This document shows, piece after piece, positions 24,968 through 34,435 of a stretch of 64,000 nt of DNA (positions within the stretch are counted from its first letter, which is position 1; each line of letters begins with the position of its first letter). Under the pieces are notes generated by a model. The model searched no databases and was not told the origin of the DNA. It saw nothing but the letters and a program-made list of their open reading frames with translations. The stretch lies in the NCBI RefSeq assembly GCF_003710985.1, contig NZ_RHHT01000011.1, positions 1 through 64,000 on the forward strand. The letters run 5' to 3'. The position numbers were made by a program, and so were the translations under genes. Source of the DNA: Brevibacillus panacihumi. GTDB taxonomy: Bacteria > Bacillota > Bacilli > Brevibacillales > Brevibacillaceae.

Positions 24968-25000
24968 AAAGGCGGCGGGTATCCATACCCGCCGCCTATT
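24968..25000. terminator. Bidirectional terminator between the DeoR and MFS genes
   Basis: GGCGGCGGGTA/TACCCGCCGCC with a TCCA loop, A-rich on the left and TATTTTG on the right; it overlaps the 3' end of the MFS gene. Confidence 0.85.
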
Positions 25001-26225
25001 TTGCTACTAACTGCGCATCCGACGCTGTTTGCTGCGAAGGAGTCGACTTGCGCCCCGGTTTTTTGTAATAGATCACGATGGCAGTGACCAGCAGAGCCAA
25101 TCCGTTGAGGATAAAGACCACCCGGATCGGGATGAGTCCGCCCATTACCCCGCCTATAACGGGTCCCAGCATGGTTGCGAGCTGGTTCGAGGATTGGTTG
25201 AGGCTAAAGGCCCTGCCGCGAAATTCTGGTTCCGTTACTTTGACAATCATTGCATTGATGGATGGATAGACCGCGGCAAAAAACAGGCCGTATACGAAGC
25301 GAAGGATTCCGAAGCCGTACAAATCAGTGAAGAAGTATTGCAGCAAATTCCCGACTGCTCCTCCGATCAAACCAATAAACAAAATCTTCGAAAAACCGAT
25401 GCTGCCTCCCAATCGTCCCCATCTTGGAGACGCGATCACGGTGGCGATTCCGACAGAGGCGAAAATAATGCCCGCGCTCAGGGAGGCTTCCTGCTCGCTC
25501 ACTCCCAATTGCAGGACGTAGACCGTAAGCAGCGGTTCCAGCAGCATAACCGAACACGTTACCATCATGCTGACACCTAGCAGGGCCATGAGCGGTCGAT
25601 TCGCCCAGGCTGCGCGCAAATCTTCACTTACACGCGAACGAACACCGGATTTGTTCAATTTGGTTTCTTTTACAAAAAAGGTAGCGATCAAGGCAGCCAC
25701 CAGCACGACACATCCGGAAAAAAGAAATGCTTCCCGGTTTCCCCAAAGGTGGCTGACAACCCCGCCGACCAATGGACCGATAATGTTCCCTGTCGCTCCC
25801 GCTGTGGCCATGACACCCAGTGCGTAGCCGACATCTTTTTCCGGTGTGTTGGTACCGACCAAGGCGATGGACGCAGGGACAAACCCGGCCAGCAGCCCTT
25901 GGAAGATGCGCAAGACGATGAACACATAAGGGTCGGTGATGAAGTATGTCAAGAAATAGAGGAGTGCAAGACTGTATCCGGAACGGATCAGCATCGGCTT
26001 GCGCCCGTACTTGTCTGCAAGCGAGCCCCAGTAGGGAGAAATCAAAGCACTTGCCAAAAACGTGATTCCGAACGAGATACCCGCCCAAATCTCCAGATTT
26101 TCGTTAATTCCCATCGATGTATGGAGGAAGATCGGCAAGAACGGGATGGAGATGGTATAGGCCGTACTACAAAAAAAGACTCCTAGCCATAGGACAAATA
26201 AATTGCGTTTCCAGGAAAAATTCAT
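24996..26225 (-). CDS. MFS transporter, drug-efflux type
   Basis: A 409-residue protein with about twelve membrane helices. The loop 2-3 motif GSLADKYGRKPML is MFS motif A. The first half continues with RIFQGLLAGFVPASIALVG (motif C-like region at 107-125) and GPLVGGVVSHLWG. This pattern resembles MdtG/TetA-like proton antiporters of the DHA1 family, so export of a drug or metabolite is likely; the substrate is not predictable. The start at 26225 (MNFSWKRNL) fits a normal MFS N-terminus and drops 13 upstream codons. Monocistronic. Confidence 0.88.
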   Translation of the reverse strand: MNFSWKRNLFVLWLGVFFCSTAYTISIPFLPIFLHTSMGINENLEIWAGISFGITFLASALISPYWGSLADKYGRKPMLIRSGYSLALLYFLTYFITDPYVFIVLRIFQGLLAGFVPASIALVGTNTPEKDVGYALGVMATAGATGNIIGPLVGGVVSHLWGNREAFLFSGCVVLVAALIATFFVKETKLNKSGVRSRVSEDLRAAWANRPLMALLGVSMMVTCSVMLLEPLLTVYVLQLGVSEQEASLSAGIIFASVGIATVIASPRWGRLGGSIGFSKILFIGLIGGAVGNLLQYFFTDLYGFGILRFVYGLFFAAVYPSINAMIVKVTEPEFRGRAFSLNQSSNQLATMLGPVIGGVMGGLIPIRVVFILNGLALLVTAIVIYYKKPGRKSTPSQQTASDAQLVAK

Positions 26226-26358
26226 CTTTCCGTCACAACCTTTGCAGTGAAAAAGCAGGAACATCTACACTTATCATTATAACACCGTTTTTGCGGGGGA
26301 CTAATAAAGAAAACTGATCATACTATTGCATAAATGAAATTAGTGAAGCACCAATGCA

Positions 26359-26395
26359 AAAGGTCCGACCAGCACCCTGATCGGACCTTTTTTTT
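26359..26395. terminator. Terminator after the helicase gene cluster
   Basis: AAGGTCCGA pairs with TCGGACCTT. A long T-run on the plus strand and A residues on the left allow bidirectional use. It directly follows the 46-residue ORF. Confidence 0.88.
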
Positions 26396-26534
26396 AATTC
26401 TTGGACGTCGGAAGTGAGGCAGCTTCCTTTTGAATAGCGGTTAGAAATCGCTGCCAAGCTTCCGGCAACTCGCGTTTTGACTCCCCGTCCTTTGACTCTT
26501 CCGGGGGAGTAGGGGTTGGTACGTTCAAGCTCAT
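26394..26534 (-). CDS. Small 46-residue protein downstream of the SNF2 helicase
   Basis: Encoded from ATG 26534 to TAA 26394, beginning MSLNVPTPTPPEESKDG and ending AASLPTSKN. The ribosome site AGGTAGGTG is directly upstream. The gene starts four bases after the SNF2 stop and its stop touches the terminator, which is the pattern of a real last gene in an operon. The product is acidic and Pro/Glu/Ser-rich at the N-terminus, with a possible amphipathic helix PEAWQRFLTAIQKEA. No family recognised. It was found by reading the gap, not by homology. Confidence 0.55.
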   Translation of the reverse strand: MSLNVPTPTPPEESKDGESKRELPEAWQRFLTAIQKEAASLPTSKN

Positions 26535-26537
26535 CAC

Positions 26538-29396
26538 CTACCTTCTCGTATCCATCCATTCGTGTCGCAATGCGAAAAGCTCCCGCAGTTCAGCGTTGGA
26601 CAACTCGGTAATCCAGCTTTCGCTTCCGCCGACGATCTGCTGGCTCAAGGACTGTTTTCGCTCGATCATTTCGTCGATCCGCTCTTCAATCGTCCCAAGC
26701 GATATAAATTTGTAGACCTGCACATTCCGTTTTTGGCCGATGCGGTGAGCGCGGTCTGTGGCCTGGTTCTCGACTGCCGGATTCCACCAGCGGTCAAAGT
26801 GAATGACATGATTCGCTTCTGTCAGGTTCAAGCCGGTCCCGCCAGCGCGCAAGGAGAGGATAAACACGGTTGCCCGGTTTTCCACGTCCTCGGAAGGATC
26901 CTGGAAGCGGCTGATCATTTCATCCCGCATTTCCTTTTTTGTTGAGCCGTTGAGGAAGAATACAGGTCCATAGCCTTCCCGGATCAGGACACGCCGCAGC
27001 ATGTTTCCCATTTCGATATATTGGGTAAACACCAAGCAGCGCTCTCCTTTTTGGCGTATATCCTCGATCAGCTCCAGCAGACGCTCCAGCTTGTGTGAGC
27101 GCCCGACCTCATCTTGCGCTTGGATTTCGCCCAGAATGAGAGCGGGATGATCGCAAAGCTGCTTCAAGCGGGTCAACGTGGTCAGGATCAGACCACGGCG
27201 CTCCATTGTCGATGCCCGTTCCATGCGAGCGAACATGTCCTGTATGGCCGTTTCATAAAGAGCGCCTTGCTCTGCCGTGAGCGGGACAAATTCCTTGCGC
27301 TCGCTTTTTTCCGGCAGATCCAGTTGAATGGATGGATCGGTCTTGACGCGGCGCAAGAGGAAGGGCTGGATCAGGCGCTGCACTTGGGCGATCAAGGTTT
27401 TGTCCTGATCCCGTTCGATCGGTTGCACGAAGCGCTGTGTGAATTCACTGAGTCCTCCCAGATAACCCGGGTTTAAAAAGTCGAAGATCGACCATAATTC
27501 ACTCAGCCGATTTTCAATTGGTGTGCCTGTCAGCGCGATCCGATGGTTGGCACGCAGGTCACGCACGGCGGACGCCTGTTTGGTATACGCGTTTTTGATA
27601 TTTTGGGCTTCATCGAGGCAGATGGCATTCCAATGAACACGAGACAGCTCCTGTTCATCCAAATGGGAAAGAGCATAGGACGTAATGACCAGATCCGCCC
27701 CTTCGATCTCCGATAAGAATGCCTCGTCTCTTTTGCGGTGGTTGCCGTAGTGAATGACCACCTTGAGAGACGGAGCGAAACGTTCCAATTCCTTTTGCCA
27801 GTTACCGATCACCGACGTAGGACAGATCAGCAGGGAAGGGGTGCTTTGCTCCTCGTTATCCTTCACATACAGCAGGTAGGTAATGAACTGCACTGTTTTC
27901 CCGAGCCCCATATCGTCCGCCAGACATGCGCCAAGTCGATATTTCCGCAAGAACCACAGCCACGAGCTCCCTGCCAGCTGGTAGTTGCGCAAAGTACCAT
28001 GGAAGGCTTGCGGCTGCGCGAGCAACGGAATCTTTTGCGTCTGTTGCAATTGGGTGAACAATTGCTGCAAGGGACGGTTCAGTTCCACTTCCAAAGCGAG
28101 CTGTTGTTGTGGCTCGTCGTCTTCAGCGAGGAATCCATCTTCTTCTTTGGGTAACGCACGCAAATGGATGTTCATGACGTCGCGAAGAGTCAATGCGTTC
28201 TTTCCGCGATTTTTCTTCAATGCATCCTGCATCTGCAAGAAAAGATCCGGCGTCAACTGCACCCATTGGCCTCTGATCTTCAGCAGGCGCTGCTTTTGCT
28301 TGAGCAATTGCGCGAATTCTGCTTCGCTGATTTCCACATCACCCAATGCCAGCTTCCATTCAAAATCCATGAGCTGCGAAATGCCTAGAAACGAGGGGCC
28401 TGAGGAACCCGCTTGTGATTTGATTTTTGCTTTTAGGCGCGGTTTCGTACGTCGCACCTGTTCCCACCAGGCAGGTAAAAAGACGTGAATGCCTGCCTGC
28501 ACCAGCTGCAAGCTGCTTGTAGTCAGGAAAAGCCACGCATGTTCATTGTCGAGCCGGGTCCTAATCCGGCCGCTAGCCTCATCTGGCATCAGCCATGGCA
28601 TCACTTCCACGCATGTGGCAAGGTCCCTGTCAATACGGTCCGAATATGCCTGCCAGGCAACAGGTATTTCCTCGAATCCGCCGTTTTTGTGGAAAAGCGG
28701 GCTAGGCTCGATCGGGTACAGCCGATCTGGATGTTCGCGATCCTGCAAGCGAAATTGCAGGGTCCAGTCATTTTCCCCCTCCGGGTCCTCCAGGAGTTGT
28801 AGACAAGTCCGAAACGGTGTCAAATCAGGCAGCCAACCGATGGATTGGAGCCATTCCTGCTCTTGCAGATGCGGGGACAATTCCTCTCCCGTAACAGTGA
28901 GAGCCGGATATTCGATCTGCAATTGCTCCCATGCGCGTCCAACCTCGCTTCTGTTTGCGGTCATTTCTTCAATGACAGCAGAAAGCCATCGTCTGGCGGA
29001 ATCCGGCAGTTCAGGTGGCTCGTCTGCGAACCTCCACCCAGGATAGCCAGCCTTCCATGCGGCGAAATCGGGGAGAAAAGACGCGGACTCAAGGCATTGC
29101 TGGATCAGAAGCGCTGTATTTTGGCAGGCGGCGAATGACTCGCTCGGCTCATAAAGGACGTGGCGAAGCCAGGGAGGATCGATAAAAAAGGAGAGTGCCT
29201 CACGCGGGCTGAGAAGCAAACCCTCTTCATTCCTGGCCAAAAAAGTGCCGTAAAATGATTGTTCATCCCAAGCAAAAAGAAAGCTGGCAAGTTCTTCAGA
29301 GGCGACAGCGAGATGATGGGAATCCGTCGCGGAAATCAGAAAGGTGCCATCTGTCAGTTGCGCTGCGTTCAATTTCAGTATTGTCCCGGTACTCAT
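26538..29396 (-). CDS. SNF2/RapA-family DNA-dependent ATPase (YwqA-like)
   Basis: A 952-residue SF2 helicase-like translocase. Residues 1-450 are the bacterial SNF2-associated N-terminal region. The first RecA lobe has LADDMGLGKT near residue 492-501, the LDEAQ box and LTGTPIENRLSELWSIFDFL. The second lobe has VFTQYIEMGNMLRR, LRAGGTGLNLTEANHVIHFDRWWNP and the final ATDRAHRIGQ motif. It should translocate on duplex DNA or remodel protein-DNA complexes rather than unwind. Its start overlaps the SWIM-protein gene by four bases, giving the same pair as B. subtilis ywqA-ywqB. Biological role in Bacillales remains poorly defined. Confidence 0.93.
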   Translation of the reverse strand: MSTGTILKLNAAQLTDGTFLISATDSHHLAVASEELASFLFAWDEQSFYGTFLARNEEGLLLSPREALSFFIDPPWLRHVLYEPSESFAACQNTALLIQQCLESASFLPDFAAWKAGYPGWRFADEPPELPDSARRWLSAVIEEMTANRSEVGRAWEQLQIEYPALTVTGEELSPHLQEQEWLQSIGWLPDLTPFRTCLQLLEDPEGENDWTLQFRLQDREHPDRLYPIEPSPLFHKNGGFEEIPVAWQAYSDRIDRDLATCVEVMPWLMPDEASGRIRTRLDNEHAWLFLTTSSLQLVQAGIHVFLPAWWEQVRRTKPRLKAKIKSQAGSSGPSFLGISQLMDFEWKLALGDVEISEAEFAQLLKQKQRLLKIRGQWVQLTPDLFLQMQDALKKNRGKNALTLRDVMNIHLRALPKEEDGFLAEDDEPQQQLALEVELNRPLQQLFTQLQQTQKIPLLAQPQAFHGTLRNYQLAGSSWLWFLRKYRLGACLADDMGLGKTVQFITYLLYVKDNEEQSTPSLLICPTSVIGNWQKELERFAPSLKVVIHYGNHRKRDEAFLSEIEGADLVITSYALSHLDEQELSRVHWNAICLDEAQNIKNAYTKQASAVRDLRANHRIALTGTPIENRLSELWSIFDFLNPGYLGGLSEFTQRFVQPIERDQDKTLIAQVQRLIQPFLLRRVKTDPSIQLDLPEKSERKEFVPLTAEQGALYETAIQDMFARMERASTMERRGLILTTLTRLKQLCDHPALILGEIQAQDEVGRSHKLERLLELIEDIRQKGERCLVFTQYIEMGNMLRRVLIREGYGPVFFLNGSTKKEMRDEMISRFQDPSEDVENRATVFILSLRAGGTGLNLTEANHVIHFDRWWNPAVENQATDRAHRIGQKRNVQVYKFISLGTIEERIDEMIERKQSLSQQIVGGSESWITELSNAELRELFALRHEWMDTRR

Positions 29397-31000
29397 ACGT
29401 TCAGATTTCCTCTCCTTAACTCCTCTTGGAAGGCCCGAAGCCGATTATGCTTTGCGGACAAGAGCTCCAGATAGCTTTCCCAGCGAAGCTCCTGATTGAG
29501 CTTGCTGTACAGGGATCGCACTTTTTTCAACAGCTTGATCGCTTCCTTGTATGCGGGGCGATTTCTCTCGTCAATCAGCCGATTTACTTCAGACAGAAAT
29601 AGCGGAAGGAGCAAGGGCGGGTTCGACTCCTCGATGGCTTTGATATTCCACGCCTGTATCTCTGGAAAAGGAATCCGGTAGGAGAGCTGCAAGTCCAGCC
29701 ACTCCCGATAATGTTGATGCTCAAATAGAAAGGCGGCGTATTCCGCGAAGCTGCCTGGCAAGAAAGCTTTGAGCCTTGTGCCGCATTCCTGTTCACGCCC
29801 CAACTGCTTCATGGCTTCCCGCCAAATGGCGGTCACGAATCGGTAATGCGCTTGATCCGCCGTTCCGATCAGGCGTTCAAGCCGATGTGTCCACTCCAAA
29901 AAGCGCTCCCATTCCTGGCCGCGAGCAAATGATTTCAGCAAGGGCAAATAGAACGCGAGAGGCAACTGCTGATTAGCCAGCCAAATCTCGAGTGCATCCT
30001 GATCTTTTCCGTCCATCACGAGAAAGAGGGCTTTTAGCATGCGGTACGTTTCCAATTGCGCTGGGGTCGTCGCCGGATCAGCGATTCGCAGGTCAAGCTC
30101 TTCTGATTCTTCCTGGACCCATGCTGGGGCTTGCAGCAGGTTCCACCAAAGCAATTGATAGGCAAGCATCTCGAAAACAGAAAGATATTCCTTATTTTTC
30201 CATTCGCTCAAGAGCTGTTTTGTCTCGTTCAAAGCCTTCTGATCATCTTCGTCGAGATGGGAAGGGTCCCAATAATAAAGAAGTCCTTCCAGGTTGGACA
30301 GCAATCGCTCTGCGGACTGTGAGAGCTCTTGAGACCAATGGGAATGGCGCTTGGTTAGCACGAATTCCTGCAAAAGATTGAGGTGAAAGAGGGTTGCGTG
30401 TACGGCAAAGAGAGAAGCTCGTCTCGGTGGCCAGGAGACAGCGATTCCCAAGAGATTCTCATAACTGGAGAACAGCTCGGAGGAGGCGCGGAAGCTCTCC
30501 ATGGCGGAAGGAAGATTTCGCGTCCAGCTCTCAAAAAAACGCCACCATTCCGCTACGGAAGCGGAAGCGTCCAGCTGACCGTCCCTCCATGTGTCGGTAT
30601 GGCTCCCGGTCAAGTATTGTATACCTTTTTTAAAGGGGGGGACCAGCAGGGCAGCGGAATATTTCAGCGTCCTTGGCTGTTGGGAACGAGCCAAAAAATG
30701 ACGCGGGTTCTCAAATACGCTGTACATTTGAAAAAATGTAGCCGCGATATGCTTGCACAGACGGGAGTAAGGACAGGTGCAGGTGCTCTCCTGCACATTC
30801 TGCATATTCAGCGAGACATGGTAGACTTGCGTGCCTTGCACATCGCTTTTCAACAGGATTTCGTCCTCTACGCGGGTGTTGAACACAACACCGTTGGAAA
30901 AATACGTGTAGCCCCTCTCCAGTATTTGACCTTCCAATACTTCAAGGATCTGTTCTCCTGTCTGAATGGCTTGATCTCGTGTCAATTCTCTTTGCAGCAT
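29393..31000 (-). CDS. SWIM zinc-finger protein, SNF2 partner (YwqB-like)
   Basis: A 535-residue protein with a SWIM zinc motif near the N-terminus: Cys74-x-Cys76 in STCTCPYSRL and Cys82-x-His84 in CKH, preceded by the VYHVSLNMQN strand pair. The rest (about 120-535) is alpha-helical and Leu/Glu/Trp-rich, like a repeat scaffold. SWIM domains bind DNA or protein and often travel with SNF2 ATPases. The four-base overlap with the SNF2 gene implies coupled synthesis and probably a complex. GGAGG lies ten bases before the ATG. Divergent from the alpha/beta hydrolase gene. Confidence 0.88.
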   Translation of the reverse strand: MLQRELTRDQAIQTGEQILEVLEGQILERGYTYFSNGVVFNTRVEDEILLKSDVQGTQVYHVSLNMQNVQESTCTCPYSRLCKHIAATFFQMYSVFENPRHFLARSQQPRTLKYSAALLVPPFKKGIQYLTGSHTDTWRDGQLDASASVAEWWRFFESWTRNLPSAMESFRASSELFSSYENLLGIAVSWPPRRASLFAVHATLFHLNLLQEFVLTKRHSHWSQELSQSAERLLSNLEGLLYYWDPSHLDEDDQKALNETKQLLSEWKNKEYLSVFEMLAYQLLWWNLLQAPAWVQEESEELDLRIADPATTPAQLETYRMLKALFLVMDGKDQDALEIWLANQQLPLAFYLPLLKSFARGQEWERFLEWTHRLERLIGTADQAHYRFVTAIWREAMKQLGREQECGTRLKAFLPGSFAEYAAFLFEHQHYREWLDLQLSYRIPFPEIQAWNIKAIEESNPPLLLPLFLSEVNRLIDERNRPAYKEAIKLLKKVRSLYSKLNQELRWESYLELLSAKHNRLRAFQEELRRGNLNV

Positions 31001-31176
31001 ATCGTCAGGTCCTCCGTACGAAGTGTCATCCCCCCATTATAACCCAAAATGCGTGCTGATTGCCTACTGTTCGTGTCTATTTTTACAGGCGGATATCCTC
31101 CTTGCGACTGCCTACATAAGCTACGGTAGGCTGTGCGAACAAAAGAGCAAAGCGACTTAAAAAGGAGGAGTTTGGC

Positions 31177-31986
31177 GTGGGCTACTACATTCCAGTAGAG
31201 CGCAATGTAAATCTGTATGTGGAGGACATCGATCCGGGGAATGGAAAGCCGATCTTGTTTATCCACGGCTGGCCGCTCAATCAAGAGATGTACGAATACC
31301 AGTTCGATCAGTTGCCCAAATTGGGGTATCGTTGCATTGGAGTGGGCTTGCGTGGTTACGGGAAATCAGACCGTCCCTGGACGGGTTATTCTTATGACCG
31401 GTTGGCGGACGATATGCTGGCGATTGTGGATACATTAGGCCTGGATGATTTTACCCTCGCCGGCTTTTCCATGGGTGGAGCAGTCGCGATCCGTTACATG
31501 GGACGCCATGTCGATCACCGGGTCTCCAAGCTGGCGTTAATCAGCGCCGCTGCCCCTGTCTTTACCAGAAGACCGGATTATCCATACGGGATGACCAAAG
31601 AAGAGGTAAATAAGCTGATTGAAGCCTCCTACCAGGACCGTCCGCAAATGCTGAGCGATTTCGGCAATCTCTTTTTTGCCCGATATGTGACAGAAAGTTT
31701 TAAAAACTGGTTCAACAGCCTTGGATTGGTCGCTTCCGGCCACGCCACGATTCAAGGGTTGATCGCCCTTCGCGACGAGGATTTGCGCAATGATTTGCCC
31801 AGAATCCACGTTCCGACAGCGATTTTCCACGGCGTACAGGATCGGATATGTCCCTTTCCGTTTGCCCAGGCGATGCATGCAGGCATCCGGGATTCCATAG
31901 TAATCCCCTTTGAAAAAAGCGGACATGGACTGTTCTATTGTGAACGGGAGAAGTTCAATCGTGAATTGGCCCATTTCATAGGATAA
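31177..31986 (+). CDS. Alpha/beta hydrolase (non-heme chloroperoxidase-like esterase)
   Basis: A 269-residue alpha/beta-hydrolase-fold enzyme. The oxyanion motif HGWPLN is near residue 30 and the nucleophile elbow GFSMGG at about 96-101. The acid lies in the GVQDRICPF loop and the catalytic His in SGHGLFY near 248. The family includes cofactor-free haloperoxidases and esterases, so esterase or lactonase activity is likely; the substrate is unknown. GTG start with AAAGGAGG six to seven bases upstream. A perfect GCCTAC/GTAGGC hairpin (31110-31131) precedes it and could be an operator. Monocistronic. Confidence 0.9.
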   Translation: MGYYIPVERNVNLYVEDIDPGNGKPILFIHGWPLNQEMYEYQFDQLPKLGYRCIGVGLRGYGKSDRPWTGYSYDRLADDMLAIVDTLGLDDFTLAGFSMGGAVAIRYMGRHVDHRVSKLALISAAAPVFTRRPDYPYGMTKEEVNKLIEASYQDRPQMLSDFGNLFFARYVTESFKNWFNSLGLVASGHATIQGLIALRDEDLRNDLPRIHVPTAIFHGVQDRICPFPFAQAMHAGIRDSIVIPFEKSGHGLFYCEREKFNRELAHFIG

Positions 31987-32084
31987 AGGACATCGTAAGT
32001 CAGCTTGCACCACAGGCTGGCTATTTTTTTAGGGAATGGGGAATGATGGAAGTACGGTGGTATCGAAGAATAGGATGGTAGCAG

Positions 32085-32972
32085 ATGGAACAACATTTTC
32101 AGCCTGTCTCGGCAGCTCACAAGCGGCTGTCGAAAAGAAAATTACTGCTTCGAGCATCTGCAATCGTAGTAGGGGCCAGTCTTGTCGCGGTTGGGCTGGA
32201 GATTTTTCTCGTACCCAATAACATCATCGATGGCGGTGTGACAGGACTGTCGATCATGTTCTCCCATTTGGCGGGTCTCCCTCTAGGAGTTTTTTTATTT
32301 CTCTTGAATCTGCCTTTTTTGATTATCGGCTATAAACAGATTGGAAAAAGTTTTGCGATCGCCACTTTGTTCGGTGTAGCTGTCATGTCGATCGGAACGA
32401 CATTGCTGCACGAAGTCTCCGGCTTGACGGAAGATCTGCTGCTCTCCGCTGTATTTGGCGGAATCATCGTCGGAATCGGCGTCGGATTAGTCATTCGGGC
32501 TGGCGGCTCGCTTGATGGCACAGAGATTGTCGCGATTCTGTTGAACAAAAGAAGTCCCTTCTCCGTAGGGGAAATGGTAATGTTTTTCAATATCTTTATT
32601 CTCGGCAGTGCAGGCTTTATTTTTGGCTGGGACCGGGCCATGTACTCTTTGATCGCCTATTATATTGCGTTCAAAATGATCGATTTGACGATGGTAGGAC
32701 TGGAGCAATCGAGAGCGGTGTGGATCATCAGTGACGAAGCCGAGAAAATCGGGGATGCCATCTCAGCCACTTTAGGCAGAAGCGTGACCTATCTCGTCGG
32801 CGAAGGTGGATATTCCGGTGATGAGAAGAAAGTGATTTTTGCCGTTATTACGCGGCTGGAAGAGACGAAGCTCAAGGAAATTGTAGAGGAGATCGATCAT
32901 TCCGCTTTCCTCGCGATGGGTACCATCCACGATGTCAACGGAGGACAGTTCAAAAAGAAAAATATCCATTAG
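32085..32972 (+). CDS. YitT-family membrane protein (DUF161/DUF2179)
   Basis: A 295-residue integral membrane protein of the YitT family. Five to six hydrophobic helices lie within about residues 22-210, with conserved LVPNNIIDGGVTGLS and GGSLDGTEIVA motifs. The cytoplasmic DUF2179 domain follows (about 215-290: AVWIISDEAEKIGDAI and FAVITRLEETKLKEIVEEID). Several paralogues exist in each Bacillales genome; the function is not firmly known. The ribosome site is weak (AGGATGG). It ends at the shared terminator with the aminopeptidase gene. Confidence 0.9.
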   Translation: MEQHFQPVSAAHKRLSKRKLLLRASAIVVGASLVAVGLEIFLVPNNIIDGGVTGLSIMFSHLAGLPLGVFLFLLNLPFLIIGYKQIGKSFAIATLFGVAVMSIGTTLLHEVSGLTEDLLLSAVFGGIIVGIGVGLVIRAGGSLDGTEIVAILLNKRSPFSVGEMVMFFNIFILGSAGFIFGWDRAMYSLIAYYIAFKMIDLTMVGLEQSRAVWIISDEAEKIGDAISATLGRSVTYLVGEGGYSGDEKKVIFAVITRLEETKLKEIVEEIDHSAFLAMGTIHDVNGGQFKKKNIH

Positions 32973-33000
32973 GGGGAGCAAACCAGCTCCCCCTCCTTTT
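32971..33000. terminator. Terminator between YitT and the M29 aminopeptidase gene
   Basis: GGGGGAGC/GCTCCCCC around a six-base loop, then TCCTTTTATTT; placed between convergent genes. Confidence 0.85.
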
Positions 33001-33032
33001 ATTTCAGGCCGCTCGAAACAGAGCGACTCTCG

Positions 33033-34262
33033 TTATAAAGCCCAGTTGCCGTTGCGGAAGACAGGCTCCCGTTCTCCTTGCATGGTCTCGCCATCGATAC
33101 TCATCTTGTCCGACCCAATCATGAAATCAACGTGGACCATGCTGGTATTTAATCCGTGTTGCTGCAGCTCTTCATCGCTCATCCCGCTTCCTCCTTGAAG
33201 ATTGGTCGGATAGGCATTGCCGATCGCCAGATGATTGGAGGCATTTTCATCGAATAGGGTATTGAAGAAAATGATGTTCGACTGGGAAATGGGAGAGAGA
33301 TGGGGGACCAATGCCACTTCACCCAGGTAACAAGAGCCTTCGTCCGTTTCGATCAGCTTTTTGAGAGAGTCTTCTCCTTTTTTTGCTGTGACCTGTACGA
33401 TTCGTCCTTTTTCAAATGTAAGCTGGAAATCCTCAATCACGGTGCCTTGGTAACTCAAAGGCTTGGTGCTTTGCACTACGCCATTTACGCCATCGCGTTT
33501 TGGCGCCGTAAAGACTTCTTCTGTCGGCATATTGGCCATGAAGGATACGCCGTCTTGATTTACGCTGCCGCCGCCAATCCAGATGTGATTCGCTGGCAAT
33601 TCAATGGTCAATCGGGTTCCGGGTGCTTCATAGTGCAGGGCTTTGTACTGTTTTTGATTGAGGTATTCCACTTTGCGGTTCAGTTCGTGATGATGCTCCT
33701 TCCAGGCTCGGACGGGGTCAGGTTCGTGGATGCGTGTCGCTGCAAAAATGGCCTCCCACAGTGCTTGTTCACGCTCATCTTCAGGAAGCTCGGGAAAAAC
33801 CAGGTTGGCCCATGCCGGGGAGGGAATCGCGATGACACTCCAGCTTACCTTATCCGACATGGTATAGCTGCGAAAACGCTGCAGTGCTTGACCCGACGCT
33901 TTACTCGCCTTGGCGATTCGCTCCTGATTGATTCCCTGCAAGAGATCCGGGTTGGAAGAGGTGATGTACAAAAAAGCTGCTCCGTGTTCTGCCAACTCTT
34001 CCCAGCCCTTCGCTTTCCATAGCGGAAATTCTTCAAAGGCCTCTTCCGGTGCCAACTCATATTTCATACGTGTCAATTCGTCATCGTTCCAATCGATATA
34101 GACGTGCTTGGCTCCAGCTTCATATGCCTTGCGAACCACTTTGCGAATAAAAGGGGCTGATTGAACAGGTCCTGCGACGACGAGTGTTTGCATAGTTTGT
34201 ACGTTTACTCCAACTCGAACTGCCAGCTCGGCATACCGATCCAGCAAGTTTTCAAAAGTCAT
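33033..34262 (-). CDS. M29-family aminopeptidase (AmpS/aminopeptidase II)
   Basis: A 409-residue metallo-aminopeptidase removing N-terminal residues from peptides in the cytoplasm. M29 signatures: MPTEEVFTAPKRDGVNG (metal-binding Glu), LGEVALVPHLSPISQ (Glu), LFDENASNHLAIGNAYP (His and Tyr) and HVDFMIGSD (His and Asp) near the C-terminus. The opening LLDRYAELAVRVGVNVQ is the family's usual start. ATG 34262 is preferred over 34277 because GGGAG sits eight bases before it. It stands next to oligoendopeptidase F (divergent), so the two could cooperate in intracellular peptide turnover. Confidence 0.93.
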   Translation of the reverse strand: MTFENLLDRYAELAVRVGVNVQTMQTLVVAGPVQSAPFIRKVVRKAYEAGAKHVYIDWNDDELTRMKYELAPEEAFEEFPLWKAKGWEELAEHGAAFLYITSSNPDLLQGINQERIAKASKASGQALQRFRSYTMSDKVSWSVIAIPSPAWANLVFPELPEDEREQALWEAIFAATRIHEPDPVRAWKEHHHELNRKVEYLNQKQYKALHYEAPGTRLTIELPANHIWIGGGSVNQDGVSFMANMPTEEVFTAPKRDGVNGVVQSTKPLSYQGTVIEDFQLTFEKGRIVQVTAKKGEDSLKKLIETDEGSCYLGEVALVPHLSPISQSNIIFFNTLFDENASNHLAIGNAYPTNLQGGSGMSDEELQQHGLNTSMVHVDFMIGSDKMSIDGETMQGEREPVFRNGNWAL

Positions 34263-34435
34263 CTTATCGACTCCCATCTTCGTTCATCCTAAAGACACCC
34301 ATATTATACCAAAAAACAGGATAGAATACGCTTAGACCTGCTTTTTTCACAAATATTCAGAATCGGACGGAACAGGAGATAGCGGAAATATAGCCAATAC
34401 ATCTTTTCATAGTCAAAAAGAGGAGGAAATCCCAG

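Noticed and set aside
26323-26559. 78-codon minus-strand frame over the SNF2 terminator
   Set aside because: It reads through the terminator hairpin and overlaps the SNF2 end; the 46-codon frame beside it has a better ribosome site and stop.
26538-31000. SNF2-based phage-defence system
   Set aside because: No nuclease, methylase or other defence gene adjoins it, and the pair matches a conserved chromosomal arrangement.
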